Of a DNA stretch of 35,021 nucleotides, positions 25,930 to 34,441 are shown in pieces. A program made the translations under genes and the position numbers. Under the pieces are notes generated by a model that was not told the DNA's origin, made no database searches, and saw only the letters and a program-made list of their open reading frames with translations. The DNA lies in assembly GCF_000282355.1 (NCBI RefSeq), contig NZ_AKJL01000203.1:1-35021 (forward strand), in the 5' to 3' direction. Origin of the DNA: Pseudomonas sp. GM49 (GTDB lineage Bacteria; Pseudomonadota; Gammaproteobacteria; Pseudomonadales; Pseudomonadaceae). Numbering within the stretch: the stretch's first letter is position 1; each line of letters opens with the position of its first letter.

Positions 25930-27008
25930 TCTTCTACTCGCGGGTCGCAATGAATTTTTTGTTGCGGAAATCGGTGTTGGGATCCTTTTGGAAATCTAGA
26001 AGCTCCCAATATCGATTACTTTATATGGTCTGCGCTGGCGAATTTTTTTGGACTGAAGTTTCGATATTGAATATTTTATTGGTGTTTGGAAGCTGATTAT
26101 TGCTAAGTATACGAAAATTTAGGGAGGTAGGACCTGGCGATATGGGTCAGATTGCTTTTGGGTGCAACTCTACCTCTCTCATATTTGTATTGTCTTTCAT
26201 TTAGTCTTTTGATTTTGGCTTCCAGGTATGCGAGTGTCATTTTATTTCATGGCCCATGCAGTTTCTAGATAAGCATTCCAAATGCTTTTATGGAGGGCAG
26301 GAGCTAATTAATTAGTCTCTAACAAGGGGCTGGTTTTTAAGCTGAGGTGTTTTTAATTAGCTGGATTTTCTGGCGGCAATATTCAATTGTTTTAGTCTTC
26401 CGAAGACTATTTTCGATCTTGTGAGGGGAGGGTGGCTAGGTCGCATATTGGCGATGTCTTTGTAAGACGCGGCTTCGGAGGAGCGGTGAAGGAAGTTAGC
26501 CTTCTCATCTGGTTGATATGTTTTTTTTGAATGCTGTGCAGGAATGTGTCAGAGAAAAGCGATGTTGTTTTGCTATTGCATGGAGGACGCTAGGTTTTAG
26601 GGGCAATATAGAATGCGCATGCATTTCGTCAATGCTAATCGCAAAGGCCACCAATTATCACCTACAGTAAATGGTTTCAGCTTGGCGCGCAAGCATTTTG
26701 CCATCATTGTAAAAAAATAATCTATTTCCGAGCTTGGTGTCGTGCAGTTTAGGTGGAAATGCGATAATGCTCACAGCCACGTTTCATTTTATGGATTGTT
26801 TTTGGTCGCAATCGAGTGGGTCGGGAGCGCAGCTGACTATCTCAGGGGTGCAGTTGCGTAAAGCGGCGTTGCATTCCGTCGGTATGTTGGTGCTCATTCA
26901 AGGATTGACAGATGTTTTGGGCGGGCTGCTTTTCAACGCTGCTTCAACGCTGGTTTTGCCTGGATGTCTTGGTCTTGCAGAGCAGGCTGTGTCGGTGTAG
27001 CGGAGAAA
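25930..27008. other. Gene-free AT-rich stretch between wzz and wzy
   Basis: Nearly 1.1 kb without a gene I can support, inside an otherwise compact operon. It has stops in all frames; the longest open stretches, such as 26734-27000 on the plus strand, match nothing I recognise. It contains several inverted repeats: CTAATTAATTAG at 26304-26315, AGCTAATTAA (26302-26311) with TTAATTAGCT (26353-26362), and TAGTCTTC-C-GAAGACTA (26393-26409) followed by TTTT. I see no transposase fragment. It may be a graveyard of lost O-antigen genes or a regulatory region. Confidence 0.6.
26393..26413 (+). terminator. Possible weak terminator in the wzz-wzy gap
   Basis: TAGTCTTC and GAAGACTA, separated by one C, form a hairpin with TTTT after it. 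The stem is AT-rich and the U tract short, so it would be a weak terminator or attenuator. Confidence 0.3.
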
Positions 27009-28316
27009 ATGGCTCCCGCGAAAGTGATTTTCGTCTCAATAGAAAAACACAATCGCCAAGGGGCGCAAGGGCCAATAGCTATCAGGATGATTTTTGGTCA
27101 AGTAATAAATTGGCGTAATGGAGATTTGGTTTTGTTTTATATCTGGTTAGCCATAGCATTAGTGCCAATGTATTTTTGCGAACTTGCTTGTGGTTCACGA
27201 GTCAAAAGTTTTGGGCTCGCAGTTTTTGTAGCCTTTGTTTATTTTGTTATCGTGGCTGGGTTGCGTGATGATACCGGATACGATTGGTTTGTTTACAAGA
27301 ATATATATAATGGAGTATCTGAGAGTGGCAGTTTGGCGGCTGCAATTTCGTTCGGGCGAGATAACGGATCTGAATTAGGTTTCTCGGTGTTTCTTTATGT
27401 TTTGAGTCTCCTCGGTTTGAGTTTTTGGTGGGTGCAGTTTTTGGCTGGTATCTTCAACTGTTACGCCTTCTTGAAGTTGAACAATGCACTTGGAAGAGGG
27501 ACGGTGACCGGAGTATTGATTTACTTCTGCTGGTTATTTCTTGTGCTGCAAATGGGTGTCCTAAGGATGTCTGTTGCGTTATCCTTTTTGTCTTTGGCAT
27601 TGCTTTTTATGTTGAAGGGGAAAAACGTAAAGTTTCTTTTGTTTGTTATGTTGGCCTCGTTGTTTCACACCTTTTCTATCGTGATTGGCGTACTGATGTT
27701 ATTGGCGCGTTTGTCTTTTCCTCGGTCGCATACGCTGGTTTTTTTATTTCTGGTTGCCATTATGTATGTTGCGGGCATAGATTTGGCTGGAGGTGTAGTT
27801 CAAATTGTTTCAGGGGTTATGCCAGAGTTTATTAGCTCGAAACTAAATTTCTATTTGTTGTTGGGCGTAAGCTATCAGAGAGGGGTGGGAGAGTTTTTAT
27901 ACAAGCTGATTGTGGTGTCTATGTATGTTTTTCTGGTGTTTCGGATTCAAGAAGAAGAAGAAGAAAAGCTACTGCTGAATTTGAGTTATATATACATAAT
28001 CGCATTGTTGGTTTTCTGGAAATATCCAATTTTTCATGATCGGCTTAAGTATTTTGTATTGATGCCTTTCTTTTATTTATTTTTAACAGCTGTAATGCGA
28101 ATGAGAGTTTTCAATAGGTTGGTTTACGGTGTTGTTTTTTTGATGGCTAGTTTTATGGTGCTGATGCACGAGGTTAGTGGTCCGCTGTTTTTCCCGTACA
28201 CCCCCTATTACAATATGTATGAACGGTGGTTGAGCGGGGAGGGGAATGACGGTGAGGAGCGGACACTAAAGTATTATAAAGAGTATGACTCTCAGTGGCT
28301 TGGGGGCGAGCAATGA
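27009..28316 (+). CDS. wzy: EpsG/Wzy-type O-antigen polymerase
   Basis: A roughly 435-residue, very hydrophobic protein with ten or more membrane segments. It has the EpsG-family pattern: AGLRDDTGYDWFVYKNIYN after the second or third helix, GVLRMSVALSFLSLAL in the middle, SLFHTFS, and a late FHDRLKYF. The conserved arginines of these loops are thought to handle the sugar-diphosphate lipid. It would link O-units in the periplasmic leaflet under Wzz control. The start is uncertain: ATG 27009 has GGAG close upstream, while ATG 27087 starts just before TM1 but lacks a good SD. The stop overlaps the next start (ATGA). Assignment as the polymerase rests on the fold and on the neighbouring wzz and wzx. 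Confidence 0.8.
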   Translation: MAPAKVIFVSIEKHNRQGAQGPIAIRMIFGQVINWRNGDLVLFYIWLAIALVPMYFCELACGSRVKSFGLAVFVAFVYFVIVAGLRDDTGYDWFVYKNIYNGVSESGSLAAAISFGRDNGSELGFSVFLYVLSLLGLSFWWVQFLAGIFNCYAFLKLNNALGRGTVTGVLIYFCWLFLVLQMGVLRMSVALSFLSLALLFMLKGKNVKFLLFVMLASLFHTFSIVIGVLMLLARLSFPRSHTLVFLFLVAIMYVAGIDLAGGVVQIVSGVMPEFISSKLNFYLLLGVSYQRGVGEFLYKLIVVSMYVFLVFRIQEEEEEKLLLNLSYIYIIALLVFWKYPIFHDRLKYFVLMPFFYLFLTAVMRMRVFNRLVYGVVFLMASFMVLMHEVSGPLFFPYTPYYNMYERWLSGEGNDGEERTLKYYKEYDSQWLGGEQ

Positions 28317-29563
28317 AAGGCGTCCTTTATATAGGGTTTTCATTTTCCGTAAAGATGTTTTGTGCGTTGGCTGTTTTGAGGTTTTTGGCGGTAAGCCTAG
28401 GTAGTGAAGGTTTTGGTTATATAACACAGTTTATGGCATTTATGGCGATTGTGTTTGGGCTTTCATTAGGGGGGGCAATAAATTACTTGGTGAATAGGCT
28501 TTCGCAATCAAGCGATGTGATCTCTTCGGAAAAAGAGATTTCTGTTGTGTTTTCCTATGGCTTGATTTTTTTGTTTTTACTTGCATTTTTAATGATTGGT
28601 TTCAAGAGTTATTTAGAGACTTACATTTTTTTTGATGAGGTTAGTTGGTTTTTTATATTGTATTGTTTGGTGGTGTTTTATATATCAAATGTTTATGGTT
28701 GTTTGATGGCGTTGGCGCTGGCCAGAAAAAGGCTGAAGTTGTTTGCCTTTTCGAACGTTGCGGCATCTTTGGTGTATTTGTTTTTAGTATTTGTTGCAGT
28801 GGAAACGGATTCGATTAAGGCTATCTACTGGATTATGCCTTTGTCGTATGTCCTCCCTGTGATGTTTTTAATCAAGTCATTTCCAGAGCGTATTCGATTC
28901 AACTTCAAGGCGCTGTGTGTAGATGGTGGTTTTTTGGCGATATTGAAATATTGCATCATAGTTTACGCAGGCCTCGCATCATTGCCATTTGTTGGGATCC
29001 TGGTGAGAGAGTTGTTTCTCCAACTCTATGGTGGAGTAGAGCTAAGTAACTGGCAGGTCGCAGTGAAGTTTTCTGACACCATGCAGCAGTTCTATGGGTT
29101 GTTTTGCTCTGCGATTCTCCTCCCATATTTTTCGAAAAATCTGTCGGCGATAAGTTGGTGGGGTTGGCAGAAAAAGTTAATCGCCATTTCAATGGTTTAT
29201 CTTGCTGTAGCGGTGTCGGTGTTTTGTCTTCGCGATATTATTGTGTACTTGTTGTTCAGTGATGAATATAAAACGGCAAGAAGTTATTTTTCTTATTATT
29301 TGATTGGCGATTATTTTAGAGGGGTTGCATTATTCTGTTCGTTTACTTTAATATCGGCTGGGCGTTACGGTAGTGCACTGCTGTTCGAGGTATTGCAAGG
29401 TGTTCTATTTTTTACTTTTTATCACCTCTTGCAATCTCGTGGCAATGTTGAAGGGGTGGGTTTGTCCTATGTGGTTGCGTATGTAATATGCGCTTCTGTA
29501 ATGTGTGTTTTGGTTTTTTGTTATTTTAAGGGGCGCCAAGTTGAAAATTCTAATGCTGTGTAG
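28313..29563 (+). CDS. wzx: Wzx O-unit flippase
   Basis: A 416-residue MOP/PST-superfamily membrane protein with about twelve hydrophobic segments. The opening ALAVLRFLAVSLGSEGFGYITQF and the central NWQVAVKFSDTMQQFYGLF resemble WzxE-type translocases. It would flip undecaprenyl-diphosphate-linked O-units across the inner membrane. ATG 28313 overlaps the wzy stop (ATGA). The 3' end overlaps the glycosyltransferase start by 23 bases, so wzy-wzx-GT are translationally coupled. The coding sequence is notably AT-rich. Confidence 0.85.
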   Translation: MKGVLYIGFSFSVKMFCALAVLRFLAVSLGSEGFGYITQFMAFMAIVFGLSLGGAINYLVNRLSQSSDVISSEKEISVVFSYGLIFLFLLAFLMIGFKSYLETYIFFDEVSWFFILYCLVVFYISNVYGCLMALALARKRLKLFAFSNVAASLVYLFLVFVAVETDSIKAIYWIMPLSYVLPVMFLIKSFPERIRFNFKALCVDGGFLAILKYCIIVYAGLASLPFVGILVRELFLQLYGGVELSNWQVAVKFSDTMQQFYGLFCSAILLPYFSKNLSAISWWGWQKKLIAISMVYLAVAVSVFCLRDIIVYLLFSDEYKTARSYFSYYLIGDYFRGVALFCSFTLISAGRYGSALLFEVLQGVLFFTFYHLLQSRGNVEGVGLSYVVAYVICASVMCVLVFCYFKGRQVENSNAV

Positions 29564-30743
29564 TAGTTACTCTCTTCAGAGTGGTCACTCTTGGTTGACG
29601 GATAGTTTGGCTGAGGAGCTCGCGCTTAACCATAGTGTGGAGGTGGTTTTTCTAGATTGGAGTGGACAGCATAAGCAATACGCTTTCGTTGAAAAGAATG
29701 GCGTAAAAATTCATGTCTTTTCAACTATGGTCGGTGCTTTGAAGGGAAGGGTTGGCCAGGTCTTGAAGTGGTTTTTTGCTGCGCGTCTAAATATTCCAAA
29801 TGTTAAAAAATGCTTGTCTCAGTCACAATATGATCTGGTGATTAACTATTCACCTGCCATGGTTATGCACCCAATATTCAATGCTCTGAAACGTAGAGTC
29901 AAATCGTCCTACCTGATACTTTGGGATTTTTTTCCAATTTACCATTTGCAGTTGGGTTTGCTGCCTAATTGGGGGGCGCCGATTTTAAAATTCATCGAGA
30001 CAAAAGCCTGTAATGGTTATGATCGTATTGGTCTCATGTCTCAAAAAAATCTCGAGTTTTTTAAGAGTAACTATAAAATCAGTTCTGGTGTTCAGTCAGA
30101 GATTTTATACCTTTGGGGCCCCAATGATGTTCAAGTCAGAAATAAGCAGGCTTATCTTGAGGCAAGAGCATCAGAAGGAATCCAGGACCAATTGGTCTGT
30201 GTGTTTGGTGGGCAACTTATAAAAGGGCGAGGAATTGATAAGTTAATCGAGTTGGCGTTGCATTCAAAAACGAATGGAATCAACTCTGTTTTCTATATAT
30301 TTGGTGATGGCCCTGAACGAGAAGCAATGCTCAATGACTTAAAAGCTAATGATGTGCTGGATATCGTTCGCTATAAGGGCTTTAGACCCAGGGAAGAATA
30401 CATGCGTTTTCTTAAAGGCGCTGACCTCGGGTTTGTATTTAATTCGGGGCACGTATCCGTGCCCACGTTTCCTTCGAAAGCTGTTGACTATTTCAGAGCT
30501 GCCGTTCCGGTGCTTGCCTATGTAGAGGATGCTACCGACTTCGGAAGTATTCTCGAGGAGGAGATAAGGGGGGGTTGGAGTGCTTCGCCGAAGTATCACT
30601 CTAAGCTAGTTGAAAGCTTTGAAGCAGCTTATAAGCTGTCGAGAGATGAGCTATTTAATGTTGGGTGTTCAGGGCAGAAATGGTATCTTGAGCATTTGCA
30701 GGTGCGTAAAACCTCGCATCACTTGACTGACGATCTGATTTGA
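29541..30743 (+). CDS. GT4-family glycosyltransferase
   Basis: A 400-residue GT-B fold glycosyltransferase. The N-terminal domain begins KILMLCSSYSLQSGHSWL; the C-terminal nucleotide-sugar domain has VFGGQLIKGRGIDKLIEL at about 228-245, FGDGPERE and then VPTFPSKAVDYFRAAVPVLAY. The usual GT4 glutamate pair (EX7E) is not clear in that segment. TTG 29541 is chosen because AAGGGG lies seven bases upstream and the protein then starts at the first beta strand; the next candidate, ATG 29553, would remove part of it. It is the only intact transferase between wzz and wbpM, so it probably adds or accepts L-FucNAc, but donor and acceptor are unknown. Confidence 0.82.
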   Translation: MKILMLCSSYSLQSGHSWLTDSLAEELALNHSVEVVFLDWSGQHKQYAFVEKNGVKIHVFSTMVGALKGRVGQVLKWFFAARLNIPNVKKCLSQSQYDLVINYSPAMVMHPIFNALKRRVKSSYLILWDFFPIYHLQLGLLPNWGAPILKFIETKACNGYDRIGLMSQKNLEFFKSNYKISSGVQSEILYLWGPNDVQVRNKQAYLEARASEGIQDQLVCVFGGQLIKGRGIDKLIELALHSKTNGINSVFYIFGDGPEREAMLNDLKANDVLDIVRYKGFRPREEYMRFLKGADLGFVFNSGHVSVPTFPSKAVDYFRAAVPVLAYVEDATDFGSILEEEIRGGWSASPKYHSKLVESFEAAYKLSRDELFNVGCSGQKWYLEHLQVRKTSHHLTDDLI

Positions 30744-30828
30744 TGCGATTGGCGATTGGCTGGAATGAGTGCTAGCTGATAAGCGGGTTTTTGCTTTAGA
30801 GCATATTGAGATTGGACTGGAGAATAAT

Positions 30829-31863
30829 ATGTTTACAGATAAAATTCTAATGATCACCGGTGGTACCGGATCTTTTGGTAACGCGGTCCTTAAACGGTTT
30901 TTAGATACTGATATCGCCGAAATTCGCATATTTAGTCGTGATGAAAAGAAACAAGACGATATGCGTAAGCGTTACTCAAGTTCCAAGTTGAAGTTTTATA
31001 TCGGGGATGTTCGCGATTATCAATGTGTGTTGAATGCTTCGCGTGGTGTGGACTATATCTTTCATGCTGCAGCTTTGAAGCAGGTTCCTTCCTGTGAATT
31101 TCACCCTATGGAGGCCGTCAAAACCAACGTTGTTGGCACAGATAACGTATTGGAAGCTGCAATTCAAAATGAAGTCCGTCGTGTAGTTTGCCTGAGTACT
31201 GACAAGGCGGTATACCCGATTAATGCAATGGGTATATCAAAGGCAATGATGGAAAAGGTTATGGTGGCGAAGTCCCGAAACGTCGATGACACTAAAACCG
31301 TAATTTGTGGTACGCGATATGGCAATGTTATGGCGTCTCGTGGATCGGTAATTCCGTTGTTTATAGAGCAAATTCGTGCGGGTAAGGCACTGTCCATAAC
31401 AGACCCTAATATGACACGATTCATGATGACATTGGCCGATGCGGTCGAATTGGTGTTGTACGCGTTTGAACATGGTAATAATGGCGATTTGTTTGTTCAA
31501 AAAGCTCCAGCCGCTACGGTAGAGGTCCTTGCGCAGGCATTGACGCAGATGGTCGGTAAACCTGATCACCCAATCCAGGTTATAGGAACTCGACACGGCG
31601 AGAAGCTATATGAAGCGCTTCTGAGTCGCGAGGAAATGGCATGCGCGGAGGATATGGGTGACTATTTCCGTGTCCCGCCTGACTTGCGGGATTTGAACTA
31701 CAGTAAATTTGTTGAGCAGGGTGAAGAAAAAATTTCTCGGATGGAGGATTATAATTCTCATAATACTCAGCGCCTGGATGTAGCGGGTATGCAGCAATTG
31801 TTGCTTAAGCTGGATTTCATGAAGGCCATCCAGCGCGGTGAAATTGTCACTCCGGAGGAATGA
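30829..31863 (+). CDS. wbjB: UDP-GlcNAc 4,6-dehydratase/5-epimerase (WbjB/FnlA/CapE)
   Basis: A 344-residue extended SDR, the length of WbjB of P. aeruginosa O11. It performs the first step to UDP-N-acetyl-L-fucosamine: 4,6-dehydration and 5-epimerisation (with 3-epimerisation) of UDP-GlcNAc. The NAD(P) loop TGGTGSFG is at 10-17. STDKAVYP holds the dehydratase residues D125 and K126. In the SDR catalytic motif the tyrosine is replaced by methionine (M134xxxK138 in NAMGISK), which is characteristic of the CapE/WbjB group. ATG 30829 has GGAG six bases upstream; a longer frame from 30769 lacks homology. It starts a wbjB-wbjC-wbjD cassette, with a three-base gap to wbjC. Confidence 0.93.
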   Translation: MFTDKILMITGGTGSFGNAVLKRFLDTDIAEIRIFSRDEKKQDDMRKRYSSSKLKFYIGDVRDYQCVLNASRGVDYIFHAAALKQVPSCEFHPMEAVKTNVVGTDNVLEAAIQNEVRRVVCLSTDKAVYPINAMGISKAMMEKVMVAKSRNVDDTKTVICGTRYGNVMASRGSVIPLFIEQIRAGKALSITDPNMTRFMMTLADAVELVLYAFEHGNNGDLFVQKAPAATVEVLAQALTQMVGKPDHPIQVIGTRHGEKLYEALLSREEMACAEDMGDYFRVPPDLRDLNYSKFVEQGEEKISRMEDYNSHNTQRLDVAGMQQLLLKLDFMKAIQRGEIVTPEE

Positions 31864-31866
31864 TTG

Positions 31867-32979
31867 ATGAAGGTACTAATCACCGGTGCCAGCGGTTTCA
31901 TTGGCAAGAATCTTGCTGCTCATCTACGCGAACGTGCGGATGTCGAAGTGCTTTCATTCGTTCGCGGAGACGACCCTGCGTTGCTTGGGGGGTTAGTCGC
32001 TGAAGCTGATTGTGTATTTCACCTGGCGGGAGTTAACCGACCACAGAATCCGGAAGAATTCGTGAGTGGTAACAGTGATCTTACTCGGATTGTTTGTGAT
32101 GCCGTTGCGGCTAGCAGCCGAAAGATACCTCTTGTATATACATCGTCAACTCAGGCTGATCAAGACAATCCGTATGGTCGGAGCAAGCTCGATGCGGAAA
32201 GTGCATTGAGCGAGTTGGCCCGTAAAAATGGGAACGACGTACACATTTTTCGTCTCCCTAATGTGTTCGGGAAGTGGGCAAGACCTAATTACAATTCAGC
32301 GGTAGCAACTTTTTGCCATAACATTGCACATGATCTGCCTATTCATATTCACGATGAAAATGCCTCTCTTACATTAGTTTATGTTGATGACGTAGTTCGT
32401 CATTTTATCGCAATTATGGATGGCAGTATTTCCAAAGAGTCGGCTGCTGTCGTTCAACCCGTTTATTCTACAACGGTAGGCGCATTGGCTGCTCAGTTGC
32501 GAGCGTTTCGCGAAAGCCGGTCGACGCTTATTAGCGAAGCCGTAGGTGAGGGGTTGCCCCGCGCTCTTTATTCAACGTATCTGAGTTATCTCCCACCTGA
32601 ATCTTTTACTTATGAGGTTCCTAAGTATGGAGATCCTCGTGGTGTGTTTGTGGAGATGCTCAAGACAAAGGACTCGGGACAGTTTTCCTATTTTACAGCT
32701 TTTCCCGGTATCACTCGTGGCGGTCATTACCATCATTCAAAGACTGAAAAATTTCTTGTGATTAAGGGGACCGCAAGTTTCCGTTTTCGTCATATCGATT
32801 CTGGCGAATTCTACGAGTTGCAGACGACAGGCGATCAACCGAGAATAGTTGAAACAGTGCCGGGCTGGACCCACGACATCACTAATATTGGCAATGATGA
32901 GCTGATCGTGATGCTATGGGCAAATGAAATATTTGATCGTGAACATCCGGACACCTATGCATTGCCAGTGTGCCCTTGA
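31867..32979 (+). CDS. wbjC: Bifunctional epimerase/reductase WbjC (FnlB/CapF)
   Basis: A 370-residue two-domain protein. The N-terminal SDR domain (about 1-245) has GASGFIG at 7-13 and YGRSK with Y103 and K107. The C-terminal cupin domain (about 255-365) has the metal-binding cluster GGHYHHSKTEKF near 283. In this family the cupin epimerises at C3 and the SDR domain reduces C4, giving UDP-2-acetamido-2,6-dideoxy-L-talose. ATG 31867 has GGAGG eight bases upstream. Confidence 0.93.
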   Translation: MKVLITGASGFIGKNLAAHLRERADVEVLSFVRGDDPALLGGLVAEADCVFHLAGVNRPQNPEEFVSGNSDLTRIVCDAVAASSRKIPLVYTSSTQADQDNPYGRSKLDAESALSELARKNGNDVHIFRLPNVFGKWARPNYNSAVATFCHNIAHDLPIHIHDENASLTLVYVDDVVRHFIAIMDGSISKESAAVVQPVYSTTVGALAAQLRAFRESRSTLISEAVGEGLPRALYSTYLSYLPPESFTYEVPKYGDPRGVFVEMLKTKDSGQFSYFTAFPGITRGGHYHHSKTEKFLVIKGTASFRFRHIDSGEFYELQTTGDQPRIVETVPGWTHDITNIGNDELIVMLWANEIFDREHPDTYALPVCP

Positions 32980-33006
32980 AGCCTATCGATCAGGTAGAGG
33001 ATTGTG

Positions 33007-34137
33007 ATGAAAAAGCTGAAAGTAGTTACTGTTGTAGGTACGCGCCCGGAAATTATTCGTTTGTCGCGTGTCATAGTCGCTCTCGATCGACACTGTGACC
33101 ACGTCTTGGTACACACCGGTCAAAATTATGATTATGAGTTGAACGAGATTTTCTTTCAGGATCTTGGTATCCGGAAGCCCGACTATTTTTTGAATGCGGC
33201 AGGTACGACTGGCGCAGAAACGATTGGCAATGTAATTATTTCGATCGATCGGATGCTTTCCGAGGTGTTACCCGACGCTATGTTGGTCTTGGGGGATACT
33301 AATAGCTGTATGGCAGTTATCCCGGCGAAGCGACGCAAGATTCCAACGTTTCATATGGAGGCTGGTAACCGCTGTTTTGACATGCGAGTTCCTGAGGAGA
33401 TTAACCGTCGGATTGTAGATCATACGGCTGACATTAATCTCACTTATAGCACGATAGCTCGTGACTACCTCCTGCGTGAGGGGCTTGCGCCGGACATGGT
33501 CGTCAAAACAGGAAGTCCGATGTTTGAAGTGCTGACCCACTATCGTGAGGGCATTGAAGCGTCGGATGTATTGGAACGTCACGGTTTGCAGGCGGGACAG
33601 TTTTTTGTTGTCAGCGCACACAGGGAGGAAAATATCGATTCAGATAAAAACTTCCTTAAACTGGTTGAGGTGCTGAACGCTGTAGCCAAAACATATGATC
33701 TTCCGGTGATTGTGTCTACGCATCCGCGTACACAAAAGCGTGTCGATGCACTTGGGGTTGTGTTTCATAAGAATATTAGGTTACTTAAACCCCTTGGTTT
33801 CAAGGATTATAACAAGCTGCAACTCGCATCGAAGGCCGCCTTGTCTGATAGTGGCACTATCAACGAGGAGTCTTCCATTCTTAATTTTCCAGCGCTGAAT
33901 TTACGTGAGGCCCATGAGCGACCTGAAGGTATGGAGGAAGCGGCTGTCATGATGGTGGGGTTGGAGCTGGAGCGCGTGCTCCAAGGATTGCAGTTACTAG
34001 AAAGCCAGGGTCGCGATGAAAATCGAAGCTTGCGTCTGGTTGCGGATTACAGCATGCCGAATGTATCCGAAAAAGTGGTACGAATTATTCATAGCTATCG
34101 AGACTACGTTATGCGTACCGTCTGGAGAAGGTACTGA
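33007..34137 (+). CDS. wbjD: UDP-L-FucNAc-forming 2-epimerase WbjD (FnlC/CapG)
   Basis: A 376-residue non-hydrolysing UDP-GlcNAc 2-epimerase homologue (GT-B-like fold), equal in length to WbjD of P. aeruginosa O11. It performs the last step, C2 epimerisation of UDP-2-acetamido-2,6-dideoxy-L-talose to UDP-N-acetyl-L-fucosamine. Conserved elements are GTRPEIIRL (about 11-19), LGDTNS, HMEAGNR, VPEEINRR, SAHREEN and DSGTINEE. The start is ATG 33007 with AGAGG about eight bases before it. In known fnl/wbj loci a WbuB/WbjE-type glycosyltransferase usually follows; here a gene remnant does. Confidence 0.93.
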   Translation: MKKLKVVTVVGTRPEIIRLSRVIVALDRHCDHVLVHTGQNYDYELNEIFFQDLGIRKPDYFLNAAGTTGAETIGNVIISIDRMLSEVLPDAMLVLGDTNSCMAVIPAKRRKIPTFHMEAGNRCFDMRVPEEINRRIVDHTADINLTYSTIARDYLLREGLAPDMVVKTGSPMFEVLTHYREGIEASDVLERHGLQAGQFFVVSAHREENIDSDKNFLKLVEVLNAVAKTYDLPVIVSTHPRTQKRVDALGVVFHKNIRLLKPLGFKDYNKLQLASKAALSDSGTINEESSILNFPALNLREAHERPEGMEEAAVMMVGLELERVLQGLQLLESQGRDENRSLRLVADYSMPNVSEKVVRIIHSYRDYVMRTVWRRY

Positions 34138-34174
34138 TACGAATGTCTATTCGAGTTTTGTTGTAGAGCCATAG

Positions 34175-34441
34175 CAGTTGACGGTTGACTGGACTCGTGA
34201 TCGCATTCTGTCCGGGATTTCTGCGCTTGGCGTTCCATGTTATTCCAGATCTTGCTCTGAGGTGTACCTTGAAAAAGCATTTGACGATGCTGGCTGGCGT
34301 CCAGAAGCACGACTGTCTATTGCGAAAGAGCTGGGTGAGGCAAGCTTGATGTTCTTGGTACACCCGACGTTGACTGAAGCCGAAATAGAAAAGACCTGCG
34401 AGGTGACTTGCAGTGTTATGCAGCAAGTCGTGAAGCCTTAG
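34175..34441 (+). pseudogene. 3' remnant of a DegT/DnrJ/EryC1/StrS sugar aminotransferase
   Basis: The frame from 34175 to the stop at 34441 encodes about 88 residues that look like the C-terminal end of a PLP-dependent nucleotide-sugar aminotransferase: RDRILSGISALGVPCYS, then CSEVYLEKAF, and near the end LGEASLMFLVHPTLTEAEI. The family is about 370-390 residues, so the PLP-binding part including the catalytic lysine is missing. An in-frame TAG at 34172 ends the similarity on the left. There is no convincing start or SD, so I call it a pseudogene. Such aminotransferases make 4-amino sugars and often sit just before wbpM in Pseudomonas, so the remnant marks the edge of an earlier O-antigen cluster. 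Confidence 0.8.

Noticed and set aside
26734..27000. 88-codon frame in the wzz-wzy gap with a hydrophobic middle
   Set aside because: Starts with TTG without a Shine-Dalgarno and resembles nothing I can name. I treat it as part of the gene-free stretch, though a remnant of a membrane protein is possible.
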